A stretch of DNA of 38,187 bases from an uncultured Clostridium sp. Lineage in GTDB: Bacteria > Bacillota > Clostridia > TANB77 > CAG-508. A program made the position numbers and the translations under genes. The stretch spans positions 1-38,187 of the forward strand of contig CAMCQH010000014.1 of NCBI GenBank assembly GCA_945877035.1, read 5' to 3'. Each line of letters opens with the position of its first letter. Position 1 is the first letter of the stretch. The notes under the pieces are model-generated. The model was given only the letters and a program-made list of their open reading frames with translations, was not told the DNA's origin and ran no database searches. Shown here piece after piece: positions 31,182-38,103 of this stretch.

Positions 31182-32342
31182 ATGAAAACTTATAAGGTTG
31201 AAATAAAACTTACAGAAGAACAAATTAAAATAGTTGAAAATACTTCTAACGTATGCAGATTTTTATATAATGAAATGATTGCAACTAATCAATTAATATA
31301 TGATATGAGCAGACTTATTGGAAGTGAAAAATATTTTATGGATTCCAAAAAGTTTGATAAATATGTTAATAATGTTTTAAGTAATTATTCAATTATGACT
31401 TGGATAAAAACAGCTAATGGTAAATCAAGAAAACAGACTATGGTTTATTGCGAAAGAGCTTTTAAAAGATTTTTTAAAAAATAAGGTGGATTTCCAAGAT
31501 TTAAAAAGAAAAAAGAATTTTGTAGTGTATATTTACCGAAAAATAATAAAAAAGATTTTGAAATTAAAAGACATAAAGCTAAAATTCCAATATTGTCTTG
31601 GATAAGATTAAAAGAAAAAGGATATATTCCTAAAAATGCAGAAATTACATCTTGTACTATTACTAAAACAGCTAATAGATATTATGCATCATTTTTAACA
31701 AAAGATATAATTAAAGTAATTGATTGTGATAAAACAGATGGAATTGGTATTGATTTAGGTATAAAAGAATTAGCAGTTTGTTCAAATGGTAAGTTTTATA
31801 AAAATATTAATAAAAGCAGTAAAATTAAAAAATTAGAAAAGAAATTAAAAAGAAAACAAAAAAGTTTAAGTAGAAAATTTGAAAGTTTAAAATCAAGAAA
31901 GGAGAAAGCTACTCGTAAAAATATTGATAAAAACATATTGTCAATTCAGAAAATATATAACAAACTTTCAAATATAAGAACTGAATATACAAAAAATGTT
32001 GTAAATGAAGTGGTGAGAACCAAGCCTAAGTATATTACAATAGAAGATTTGAATATTTCAGCAATGAAAAAGAATAAGCATTTATCAAAATCTATTTCAG
32101 AACAAAAATGGTATTTCTTTAAAATATTTTTAATACAACAATGTATAAAATATGGAATTGAGGTTAGGTTGGCTAATAGAAAATTTCCTAGTTCTAAAAC
32201 TTGTAGTTGTTGTGGAAAAATAAAACAAGATTTAAAACTATCAGAGCGTACATATAAATGTGAATGTGGTTTAATTATAGATAGAGATTTGAATGCTAGT
32301 ATAAATCTTAAAAATTGTAAAAAGTATAAAATACTCACTTAA
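31182..32342 (+). pseudogene. tnpB: tnpB (RNA-guided nuclease) with a premature stop
   Basis: About 386 codons in one frame, interrupted only by TAA at 31482-31484 (FKRFFKK-stop-GGFPRFKKKK). The rest is intact. RuvC-type IGIDLGIKELA (Asp), ITIEDLNISAM (Glu) and the final DRDLNAS (Asp) supply the catalytic triad, and CSCCG...CECG a zinc finger. A start with an AAGGAAG site. With the TAA, only a 100-residue N-terminal piece is made, unless the stop is suppressed. In intact elements TnpB cuts DNA guided by the RNA from the element's right end. Confidence 0.87.
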
Positions 32343-32500
32343 AAGAGTTTTATGCTATGTACTCGTGGGCTAGACGAGGAATTTAAGGCTGTGGACTATA
32401 AACGTGTAAGTAGGCATACATTGTAGTATGTACAAAAGCATATAGGAAGAAACAGCAATAATTCTCAAATACATACATTTGTATATATTTTGAGTAGCAG
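32343..32500 (+). ncRNA. Probable omega RNA of the TnpB element
   Basis: Directly downstream of tnpB, non-coding sequence with paired segments (CTCGTGGGCTAGACGAG near 32361-32377, CATAC-ATTGTA-GTATG near 32416-32431, and the end hairpin at about 32465-32495). TnpB guide RNAs come from this position and carry the flanking sequence as guide. The limits are approximate. Confidence 0.5.
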
Positions 32501-32502
32501 TA

Positions 32503-32591
32503 AAGACAAAGTTAAATTATCTGAAATATATTTATGTCCTGAATGTTTAATGGTTTCATATGATTTAGAAGACATAACAATAGAAGAATAG
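32503..32591 (+). pseudogene. 3' fragment of a gene interrupted by the TnpB element
   Basis: From about 32503 a frame reads KDKVKLSEIYLCPECLMV and ends IEE at TAG 32591, ten bases ahead of the NADAR gene. The CPEC pair recalls the small CxxC proteins nearby. No start codon or ribosome-binding site is present at its left, so it looks like a cut-off tail. Confidence 0.45.
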
Positions 32592-32600
32592 GGGAAAATA

Positions 32601-33104
32601 ATGATAAATTTTAAGAAATTATATGAAGAAAATAAAATATTTAATGGGCTAGAAGGATTTCAAGGAGAATATAGAATATTGTCAAATTTTGCAATACATG
32701 ATAAATTATCTATAAAATTACCTTGGGGTTCTGAAGAAGCCAAAGAATATTATGGAGATAATGTAGAAGCTTTATTTCAGGCTTCTAAAACTTATTCTTT
32801 ACCTATGATTAAAAGTTTAGCAAAAACTAATCCATATAGAGCTAAATCAGTTGGTAGACATTGTAAATTGAGACCAGATTGGGAAGATATAAAAGAAGAA
32901 GTAATGCTATTTTTATTAAAACAAAAATATGAAAAAATAAAAGAATTTAGAGATATTTTAAATTCTATACCTAAAGATAAATATATTGTTGAAATGAATA
33001 AATGGAATGATAAAGAATGGGGAGTTTCAATTAAAGATTTTCAAGGAAAAAATAAATTAGGAAGATTATTAACTCAAATTAGAAATGAAAATAAGAAAAG
33101 CTAA
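32601..33104 (+). CDS. NADAR-family protein (YbiA-like)
   Basis: 167 residues. Family features occur in order: FQGEYRILSNF, NVEALFQASK (Glu56, Gln60), AKSVGRHCKLRPDWEDIKEEVM, and EWGVSIKDFQGKNKLGRLLTQIR at the end. NADAR proteins act on ADP-ribosyl or NAD-related substrates: YbiA is an N-glycosidase and others remove ADP-ribose from DNA guanine. In a phage this could counter NAD-based or ADP-ribosylating defence, which is inference. GGGG site near the start. Confidence 0.88.
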   Translation: MINFKKLYEENKIFNGLEGFQGEYRILSNFAIHDKLSIKLPWGSEEAKEYYGDNVEALFQASKTYSLPMIKSLAKTNPYRAKSVGRHCKLRPDWEDIKEEVMLFLLKQKYEKIKEFRDILNSIPKDKYIVEMNKWNDKEWGVSIKDFQGKNKLGRLLTQIRNENKKS

Positions 33105-33457
33105 TATAAATGATAAAAATACAATAAAAGATTTTATAATAAAATCAGATATTTATCATTATGATAATTGTCCTAGCTTTGCTAAAAATTATGATTTAAA
33201 TCCAATAAAACATTATAATCAATCTTGTATTTTAATAAATAAGATTAATATAAATGATTTTTATATAATAGAATTGAATAACAATCCAATTGGAACTATT
33301 ATGTGTTGGAATAATAATGGAGAAATTACTTTAATTAATTTTTATCTTAAAACTCCAAGAAGACTCCCTCATCTTTAGGTGGGAGTAGTTCACACTAACA
33401 AAACAAATTAATACAATTTTTAAAAAATGGATGGAAAAAATAAATGTTGAAACCTAG
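33085..33457 (+). pseudogene. GNAT acetyltransferase broken by an IS605-type end
   Basis: The first 89 codons have the GNAT beginning (MKIRKANINDKNTIKDFI) and the beta strands FYIIELNNNPIGTIMCWN and EITLINFYLK. The acetyl-CoA loop (motif A) should follow. Instead there are about 42 bp of unrelated sequence (33353-33394) and then, in another frame, the C-terminal helix LTKQINTIFKKWMEKINVET ending at 33457. The gene overlaps the NADAR stop upstream and the next ATG downstream, so it was part of the operon before it was broken. Confidence 0.65.
33353..33394 (+). mobile_element. IS605-type right-end remnant
   Basis: CTCCC-TCATCTTTAGGT-GGGAG is a hairpin with a TTTAG loop, followed by TAGTTCAC, a form I associate with right ends of IS605/IS1341-type elements. 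Nothing else of an element is present and it differs from the right end of the TnpB element 0.9 kb upstream. It sits where motif A of the acetyltransferase should be. Confidence 0.45.
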
Positions 33458-33932
33458 TAATAGATTAACAAGTATAGTTTCATTTTTGATAAGGTTAAAT
33501 CCTGAATTAAGTGCAATTAAATTAAAATGCTATTTATATATATTAAATATACATTATTTAATACAATATAATGAATTAGCATTTCCTGATAAAATGTATA
33601 TAGGATTATTTAAAATATCATTTTCACAATGTGATGATTTTATAGATGATTGGGATATAAAAAATTATTTTAATGATACTTTAGTTTATCATATTTATGA
33701 AAATCAAGAATATATTCATTGTACTGATTATGAAGAAACAGAAAACAAAGATTTAATATATACTTGTAAATTAATTAATGAAGGACTTAAAAATATAAAT
33801 AGTTTAACTTTATGGGCTCATATAATAAATGAAATTTTAAAACCTAAAACAGTAATTTTACAAGAAATTGATTGGAAAGTTTGTAAAAAAGTACATGAAG
33901 ATATAATAAACAAAACAGGAAAAATAATATAA
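33444..33932 (+). CDS. Unknown protein, possibly a diverged Panacea/DUF4065 relative
   Basis: 162 residues. PELSAIKLKCYLYILNIHY followed by LIQYNELAF is reminiscent of the S-x-LKLQKLLYFAQ start of DUF4065/Panacea domains, as in the gene at 36581, but the GP(V)VP segment is missing. The resemblance is weak. It overlaps the acetyltransferase fragment by 14 bp. Confidence 0.6.
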   Translation: MLKPSNRLTSIVSFLIRLNPELSAIKLKCYLYILNIHYLIQYNELAFPDKMYIGLFKISFSQCDDFIDDWDIKNYFNDTLVYHIYENQEYIHCTDYEETENKDLIYTCKLINEGLKNINSLTLWAHIINEILKPKTVILQEIDWKVCKKVHEDIINKTGKII

Positions 33933-33945
33933 GGAAGTGATTTTT

Positions 33946-34413
33946 TTGTTTAGTAAAGCTAAAGTTGGAGATAAAGTATGGGATTTTTTATTAGGATGGG
34001 GTATTGTTTATGAAATAACAAAAACAAATAGACCTATAAAAGTTGAATTTAATAATACTTGTCAAGATTATATTATAGATGGAAAAATTAATGAAACAGA
34101 CATTAATCCAAGATTATTTTGGAATGAACTTAAATTTGAAATTCCATCAAAACAATTTGATTTAACTAATTATTTAAAAACTACAATAGAACCAAAAGAA
34201 TTTAAATTATATGAAAACAATTGGCATTTTGTATATCATCCAACAAGTGGAGATTGTAAGTTATTATTTAAATACGACATAAACATACAACAAATAAACA
34301 CTCCATATTTTAAATTATTACCTAATAAAAATCCAATAGAAGTTCAAGATATTTTATATAAAGTAAATTATGAAGAATTAGTTGATAGTTTAAAAGAGCT
34401 TAAATGGATTTAG
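33946..34413 (+). CDS. Unknown phage protein with GDKVWDFLLGWG motif
   Basis: 155 residues from TTG 33946. An upstream GTG at 33937 lies within the AAGGAAGTG ribosome-binding site and so is less likely. KVGDKVWDFLLGWGIVYEI followed by PIKVEF looks like a small SH3-like beta barrel; similar openings occur in phage hypothetical proteins. The remainder is not recognised. Confidence 0.6.
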   Translation: MFSKAKVGDKVWDFLLGWGIVYEITKTNRPIKVEFNNTCQDYIIDGKINETDINPRLFWNELKFEIPSKQFDLTNYLKTTIEPKEFKLYENNWHFVYHPTSGDCKLLFKYDINIQQINTPYFKLLPNKNPIEVQDILYKVNYEELVDSLKELKWI

Positions 34414-34424
34414 AAAGGATACAT

Positions 34425-34847
34425 ATGACAAAAATAAAAACAATAGAAGAATTACAAGAAATTCTTAGTTTAGATAAGCCAATGACTTATAATGATAAAT
34501 ATATTTTTAGTTTAGAAGGATTAGCACAAGAGATATTTAAACAAAATTTAAAATATAAAAATAATAATTATATATTAAAAATTATAAATAAGTCTTGGAA
34601 AAGCGTTCCAATACAACAATTATCTTCTTATGAAAAATTAAAAGAAGATATTTATAATAAAATACATGAAGGATGTTATTATTCTCTTAGAGAAATTGGA
34701 TGTAAATTTACTAGAGAAAATTTTGATAAAAATATATATTCTTTTATCGATACTATTACAAAAGATACTTTAATAGAACAAACTATAGATGAATATAACA
34801 TAAGTTTAATAATAAAAGATATTTTTAGAAAGTTGAGTGATAATTAA
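34425..34847 (+). CDS. Unknown protein
   Basis: 140 residues from ATG 34425, supported by an AAAGGA site. An ATG at 34404 overlaps the previous gene and lacks a site. No family recognised; predicted mixed alpha/beta with a helical C-terminus. Its stop shares a base with the next ATG. Confidence 0.62.
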   Translation: MTKIKTIEELQEILSLDKPMTYNDKYIFSLEGLAQEIFKQNLKYKNNNYILKIINKSWKSVPIQQLSSYEKLKEDIYNKIHEGCYYSLREIGCKFTRENFDKNIYSFIDTITKDTLIEQTIDEYNISLIIKDIFRKLSDN

Positions 34848-35275
34848 TGAAAAATTATTTTTATTATAAAATTTATGATGAAGATGGATATTCAATAGAA
34901 GAAGATGAATTATATATTGAAAAATTTGATGATTGGCATAAAGAAATTATAAAAATATTAAACGATTTAAAATATAATGGAAAAGTTGAAGTAAATATAA
35001 CATTAAATGAACCTTATGAAGATTATATTGATATAGATGATATACTGGAAGATATGAGCAATAAAGCTTATAATGAAGGCGGAGATTATGCTTTAGAATA
35101 CTTACAATATACCTCTGAAAATAGTAGAAAATGGTTTGAAGAAGAAATTAATAAGTTATGGATAAAATTTAAAGAAATGAATAATGAAAGTTCTCCATTC
35201 TCTAATATATTAGAAGAAAAATCATATATTTTTGAAATAAAAGATAATAATATTAAATTAATTGAAGAGCTTTAA
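34847..35275 (+). CDS. Unknown acidic protein
   Basis: 142 residues, strongly acidic, with YYKIYDEDGYSIEEDELYIE at the start, no recognised family. Coupled to the previous gene (TAATG overlap). The terminator hairpin starts inside its last codons. Confidence 0.62.
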   Translation: MKNYFYYKIYDEDGYSIEEDELYIEKFDDWHKEIIKILNDLKYNGKVEVNITLNEPYEDYIDIDDILEDMSNKAYNEGGDYALEYLQYTSENSRKWFEEEINKLWIKFKEMNNESSPFSNILEEKSYIFEIKDNNIKLIEEL

Positions 35276-35290
35276 TAAGCTCTTTTTTTA
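35264..35290 (+). terminator. Terminator overlapping the end of the upstream gene
   Basis: AAGAGCTT pairs with AAGCTCTT around a 4-nt loop, followed by TTTTTT. The next promoter starts nine bases later. Confidence 0.88.
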
Positions 35291-35298
35291 TTTATATA

Positions 35299-35327
35299 TT
35301 GACTTTTTCTAAATAATTTGTTATAAT
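35299..35327 (+). promoter_or_regulatory. Promoter of the AAA ATPase/Panacea operon
   Basis: TTGACT (35299-35304), 17-bp spacer, TATAAT (35322-35327). Confidence 0.87.
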
Positions 35328-35347
35328 ATTAATGGGTAGGTGATAAG

Positions 35348-35767
35348 ATGAAAAATAAAACACAAGAATTAAAAGAAAAATATGATACTTTATTTAAAGT
35401 ACAAGAAGAAATTGAAAGTATAAATAATTTAATTATAGAAACAGTAAATAAAAAAATAAACAATAAATTTAATGATTATAAAATATTAAATAAAATAATA
35501 ATGGATTACATAGATGAAACTGATTGTTTAAAATATAGATTTATAGGAATTTACAAAAATAAATATTGTTATAAATTAATAATTCCAATAAAATATTTTA
35601 ATAGCGAAGATACACAGATTTTACTTTTGAAAAGTTTAAGTAATGATAGTATAGATAATATAACAAAATTAAAACTTATAATATTAGATGAAGATTTTAA
35701 TGAAGAAAATTATTTATTTTTTAATACAATAAAGGAAGTGAATGATTATATTGAACAAAGAAACTAA
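35348..35767 (+). CDS. Unknown protein with N-terminal coiled coil
   Basis: 139 residues. The first 40 have heptad-like spacing (ELKEKYDTLFKVQEEIESIN), the rest is mixed. No recognised family. AGGTGAT site. Overlaps the next gene by 26 bp. Confidence 0.62.
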   Translation: MKNKTQELKEKYDTLFKVQEEIESINNLIIETVNKKINNKFNDYKILNKIIMDYIDETDCLKYRFIGIYKNKYCYKLIIPIKYFNSEDTQILLLKSLSNDSIDNITKLKLIILDEDFNEENYLFFNTIKEVNDYIEQRN

Positions 35768-35930
35768 AATTAAAATATTCCAAGGTTATTTTTACGAAAT
35801 AGAAGAACAAGTAAATAATTTTACAAAAGAGCATGATTATGAAATTATTGATATAAAATTTAACGATACATTTACCAAAACTTGTATTATCTATACCTTT
35901 TCAAAAATAAACGAGGATAAAAATGATTAA
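35742..35930 (+). CDS. Small unknown protein
   Basis: 62 residues with an AAGGAAGTG site ahead of the ATG. EIIDIKFNDTFTKTCIIYTF is a beta hairpin pattern seen in small phage proteins. The dispersed junction motif lies within its 3' part. Confidence 0.6.
   Translation: MIILNKETKIKIFQGYFYEIEEQVNNFTKEHDYEIIDIKFNDTFTKTCIIYTFSKINEDKND
35894..35911 (+). repeat. Dispersed junction motif, plus-strand copy
   Basis: TACCTTTTCAAAAATAAA followed directly by CGAGG, the ribosome-binding site of the ATPase gene at 35923. Confidence 0.75.
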
Positions 35931-36588
35931 GAAAATTAAAATACATGAAGATTATAAAGAACGTATACCTAAGAAAGAATATGAATTTAGTAAAAGATTA
36001 AATCTTCTTTACGGATGTAATGGAATAGGAAAAAGTTCATTATTAGAATTGATAGCTAATAATAGACATACAACTGTTAGAAGTAAAAGTATATATGATC
36101 CAATTTCATATTATAAAGATTATATGGATTGTGAACCACCCAAAATAGCATTTTATAGAGTTTCAGTAGATTCTTATAAAAGAGCTAATAACTATCAAAA
36201 TGATAGTGTATTGAATAGTATAGAAAATGTTAAAGATTATTGGTTTGCAATGAACTCTTCTGAAGGACAAGCTATTACAGAATTATTTTTAGATTGGTTA
36301 AATAAATTAGATGATGATATAGATATTCTTTTAATAGATGAATTAGATAGCGGATTAAGTGTAGTAAGTATTTATATGTGTGCTCATTACATAAATGAAT
36401 GGTTAAATAAACATCCTAATGTACAATGCTTTATTTCTATAAATAATTATGAATGGATTAGATTATTTAAAAAAATATACAGAATTGATAATGGACAATA
36501 TCAAGAAATAAAAAATTATGAAGAATTTTTTGAAATAACTAAAGATATACATATAAAATTGTATGATAAAAGTGATAAAAATGTATGA
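35923..36588 (+). CDS. AAA/ABC-type ATPase (SMC/OLD-like)
   Basis: 221 residues. Walker A GCNGIGKSS (31-39), an ABC-type signature NSSEGQAI (111-118), and Walker B DILLIDELDSG (134-144) followed by a switch-like FISINNYEW. The fold is that of the small single-domain AAA_21/OLD-type ATPases used in defence or repair. There is no attached nuclease domain. Stop is TGA, overlapping the Panacea gene, so both are likely made together. Confidence 0.85.
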   Translation: MIKKIKIHEDYKERIPKKEYEFSKRLNLLYGCNGIGKSSLLELIANNRHTTVRSKSIYDPISYYKDYMDCEPPKIAFYRVSVDSYKRANNYQNDSVLNSIENVKDYWFAMNSSEGQAITELFLDWLNKLDDDIDILLIDELDSGLSVVSIYMCAHYINEWLNKHPNVQCFISINNYEWIRLFKKIYRIDNGQYQEIKNYEEFFEITKDIHIKLYDKSDKNV

Positions 36589-37081
36589 TGTATTAGATAT
36601 TTGTAGATACATAATAAATTATTCCTATAAAAATTTAGATGGAATAAGTAATTTAAAATTACAAAAAATGTTATATTTTGTACAAATACAATTTTTAAGA
36701 GAATATAATAAACTTTGTTTTTCTGATAATATAGAAGCTTGGGATTTTGGACCAGTAGTTCCTAAAGCTTATAAAGAATACAGTATGTATGGATCTTTAC
36801 CTATACCATATATAAATTCTTATATTGAATATACTCCAAATATTCTTTGGGATGTAGAAAGAAAAACATTTAATGAAAACATAATAAAGAAAAAACATAG
36901 AAAAACAATTGATTTAATTTTAAATATATTTTCTGAATATTCTAATAGTCATTTAACTGATCTTACAATAAACCAAGAACCTTATATTGAAGCTTATAAT
37001 GGAAATAAAATAATTACTATTGATTCTATCAGAAAATATTTTAATATAAAGGAAAGGAAATTATGGATATTCAATTTTTAA
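36581..37081 (+). CDS. Panacea-domain (DUF4065/SocA-like) protein
   Basis: 166 residues from ATG 36581. ISNLKLQKMLYFVQIQFL, then IEAWDFGPVVPKAYKEY and LTDLTINQEPYIEAY are the family's typical segments. Panacea domains are antitoxins paired with many unrelated toxins, and phage-encoded members exist. The neighbouring ATPase could be a partner or target, but no obvious small toxin is next to it. Overlaps the ATPase gene by 8 bp. Confidence 0.85.
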   Translation: MYDVLDICRYIINYSYKNLDGISNLKLQKMLYFVQIQFLREYNKLCFSDNIEAWDFGPVVPKAYKEYSMYGSLPIPYINSYIEYTPNILWDVERKTFNENIIKKKHRKTIDLILNIFSEYSNSHLTDLTINQEPYIEAYNGNKIITIDSIRKYFNIKERKLWIFNF

Positions 37082-37461
37082 AACAGAAAGAAAAAGAATT
37101 AAATAAAATAATTAAAAATATATGGGATATTGGTAAAAAAGAAATTAGTGAAGAATTAGGATATAAAGTTAATTTAGAATTTGTAGATAAAGGAGAATAT
37201 GATATAGAAAAAATTTTAATAATTTCTATTCCTCGTCCTTGCGGATGTTGTGTTTTAAATTGCAATGAATATTTAACTATAAACACTCCTAATTTAAAAG
37301 AAATTATAAGTAAGTTAAAAGAAGTTGAAAAGCTTGTTGTGGATTTTGATGATTCATACGAATATATGTATACAATAACTATACCTTGCACAATAAAAGA
37401 AATATTAGAAAAAACTCCACAGGAATTATTTAAATTATGGAAGGAGTATTATTATGAGTAA
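37063..37461 (+). CDS. Unknown protein with internal CGCC cluster
   Basis: 132 residues. An N-terminal helix (KEKELNKIIKNIWDIGKK), then PRPCGCCVLNCNE, four cysteines within eight residues that could bind metal. No recognised family. AAAGGAAAGG site; overlaps both neighbours. Confidence 0.62.
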   Translation: MDIQFLKQKEKELNKIIKNIWDIGKKEISEELGYKVNLEFVDKGEYDIEKILIISIPRPCGCCVLNCNEYLTINTPNLKEIISKLKEVEKLVVDFDDSYEYMYTITIPCTIKEILEKTPQELFKLWKEYYYE

Positions 37462-37957
37462 AAAAGATTTATTTGAATTAACTAAATTAGAATTAGAAGA
37501 AATATTAATTAATCCAGATGTTGTTAAAATAAATAATTCAATTAAAAATAAAGAAGATTTATGTAAATTATTTAATATAAATACAAACGGATTAACTTCC
37601 GTTGTTACTACTACTGTTAAAACTTATTTATTTAGTAATAGAGAATTAAATAAATACATTCTTAAATACGAAGATAGATGTATTCAGATATTTATTCCTA
37701 CATTAAAAGATAAGCCTAACTTATTAGATGATTTTGATAAAATATATCCTTTCTTTTTTGTAGACTATTATAAGTTTTTAAATAAAAATGATAGGCATTT
37801 TACTAAATTAGATACAATAGAAGAAGTAAAAAATTATTTAAATTTTAAAGATTGTAGAACTTGCAAGAACTTATTTGAAGATTTAAATGGCTTTTTATTT
37901 TGTCAATTATCTAAATGCAAACTAAACGAAAATTGCGATTACTACGAAAAATATTAA
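37454..37957 (+). CDS. Unknown protein with C-terminal CxxC knuckle
   Basis: 167 residues. The body is helical and unrecognised. The last 32 residues (CRTCKNLFEDLNGFLFCQLS, then CKLNENCDYYEKY) have the same cysteine layout as the free-standing CxxC proteins at 27249 and 28484, here fused to a larger protein. AAGGAG site. Confidence 0.65.
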   Translation: MSKKDLFELTKLELEEILINPDVVKINNSIKNKEDLCKLFNINTNGLTSVVTTTVKTYLFSNRELNKYILKYEDRCIQIFIPTLKDKPNLLDDFDKIYPFFFVDYYKFLNKNDRHFTKLDTIEEVKNYLNFKDCRTCKNLFEDLNGFLFCQLSKCKLNENCDYYEKY

Positions 37958-38010
37958 AAAAATAGAAATCTTTATAAAAAATTATCTTTCAATAAAATTG
38001 TGAAAAACCA

Positions 38011-38040
38011 CTATCGGTAAAAGATCTCTTTTACCGATAG
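38011..38040. repeat. Hairpin near right edge, copy of the one at 1-24
   Basis: CTATCGGTAAAAG pairs with its exact complement around a 4-nt ATCT loop: 13 bp. Its core equals the hairpin at the left edge of the window. It follows the last gene of the plus-strand operon, so a terminator or processing role is possible, though no T tract follows directly. Confidence 0.6.
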
Positions 38041-38075
38041 AACAATTGCATAAATCATTTGAATCTTTTTCCTCC

Positions 38076-38103
38076 AAAAACCTTGTTTAATGCAAGGTTT
38101 TTT
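38076..38103. terminator. Bidirectional terminator between converging genes
   Basis: AAAAACCTTG pairs with CAAGGTTTTT around a 7-nt loop with T tracts on both strands. It lies between the plus-strand operon and the minus-strand gene entering from the right. Confidence 0.85.

Larger units (their letters stand above)
31105..32502 (+). mobile_element. IS605-family TnpB-only element
   Basis: The element holds a tnpB gene without tnpA. The left side has a small GTATAA/TTATAC hairpin (about 31115-31131). The right end has a long hairpin of CTCAAATACATAC with GTATATATTTTGAG (about 32465-32495), the usual kind of IS200/IS605 end. Exact ends are estimated: coding-like sequence of a different gene resumes close to 32503. 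Confidence 0.7.

Noticed and set aside
31417-31605. Separate small gene between the two halves of tnpB.
   Set aside because: It is another frame across tnpB; the correct frame is continuous except for one TAA.
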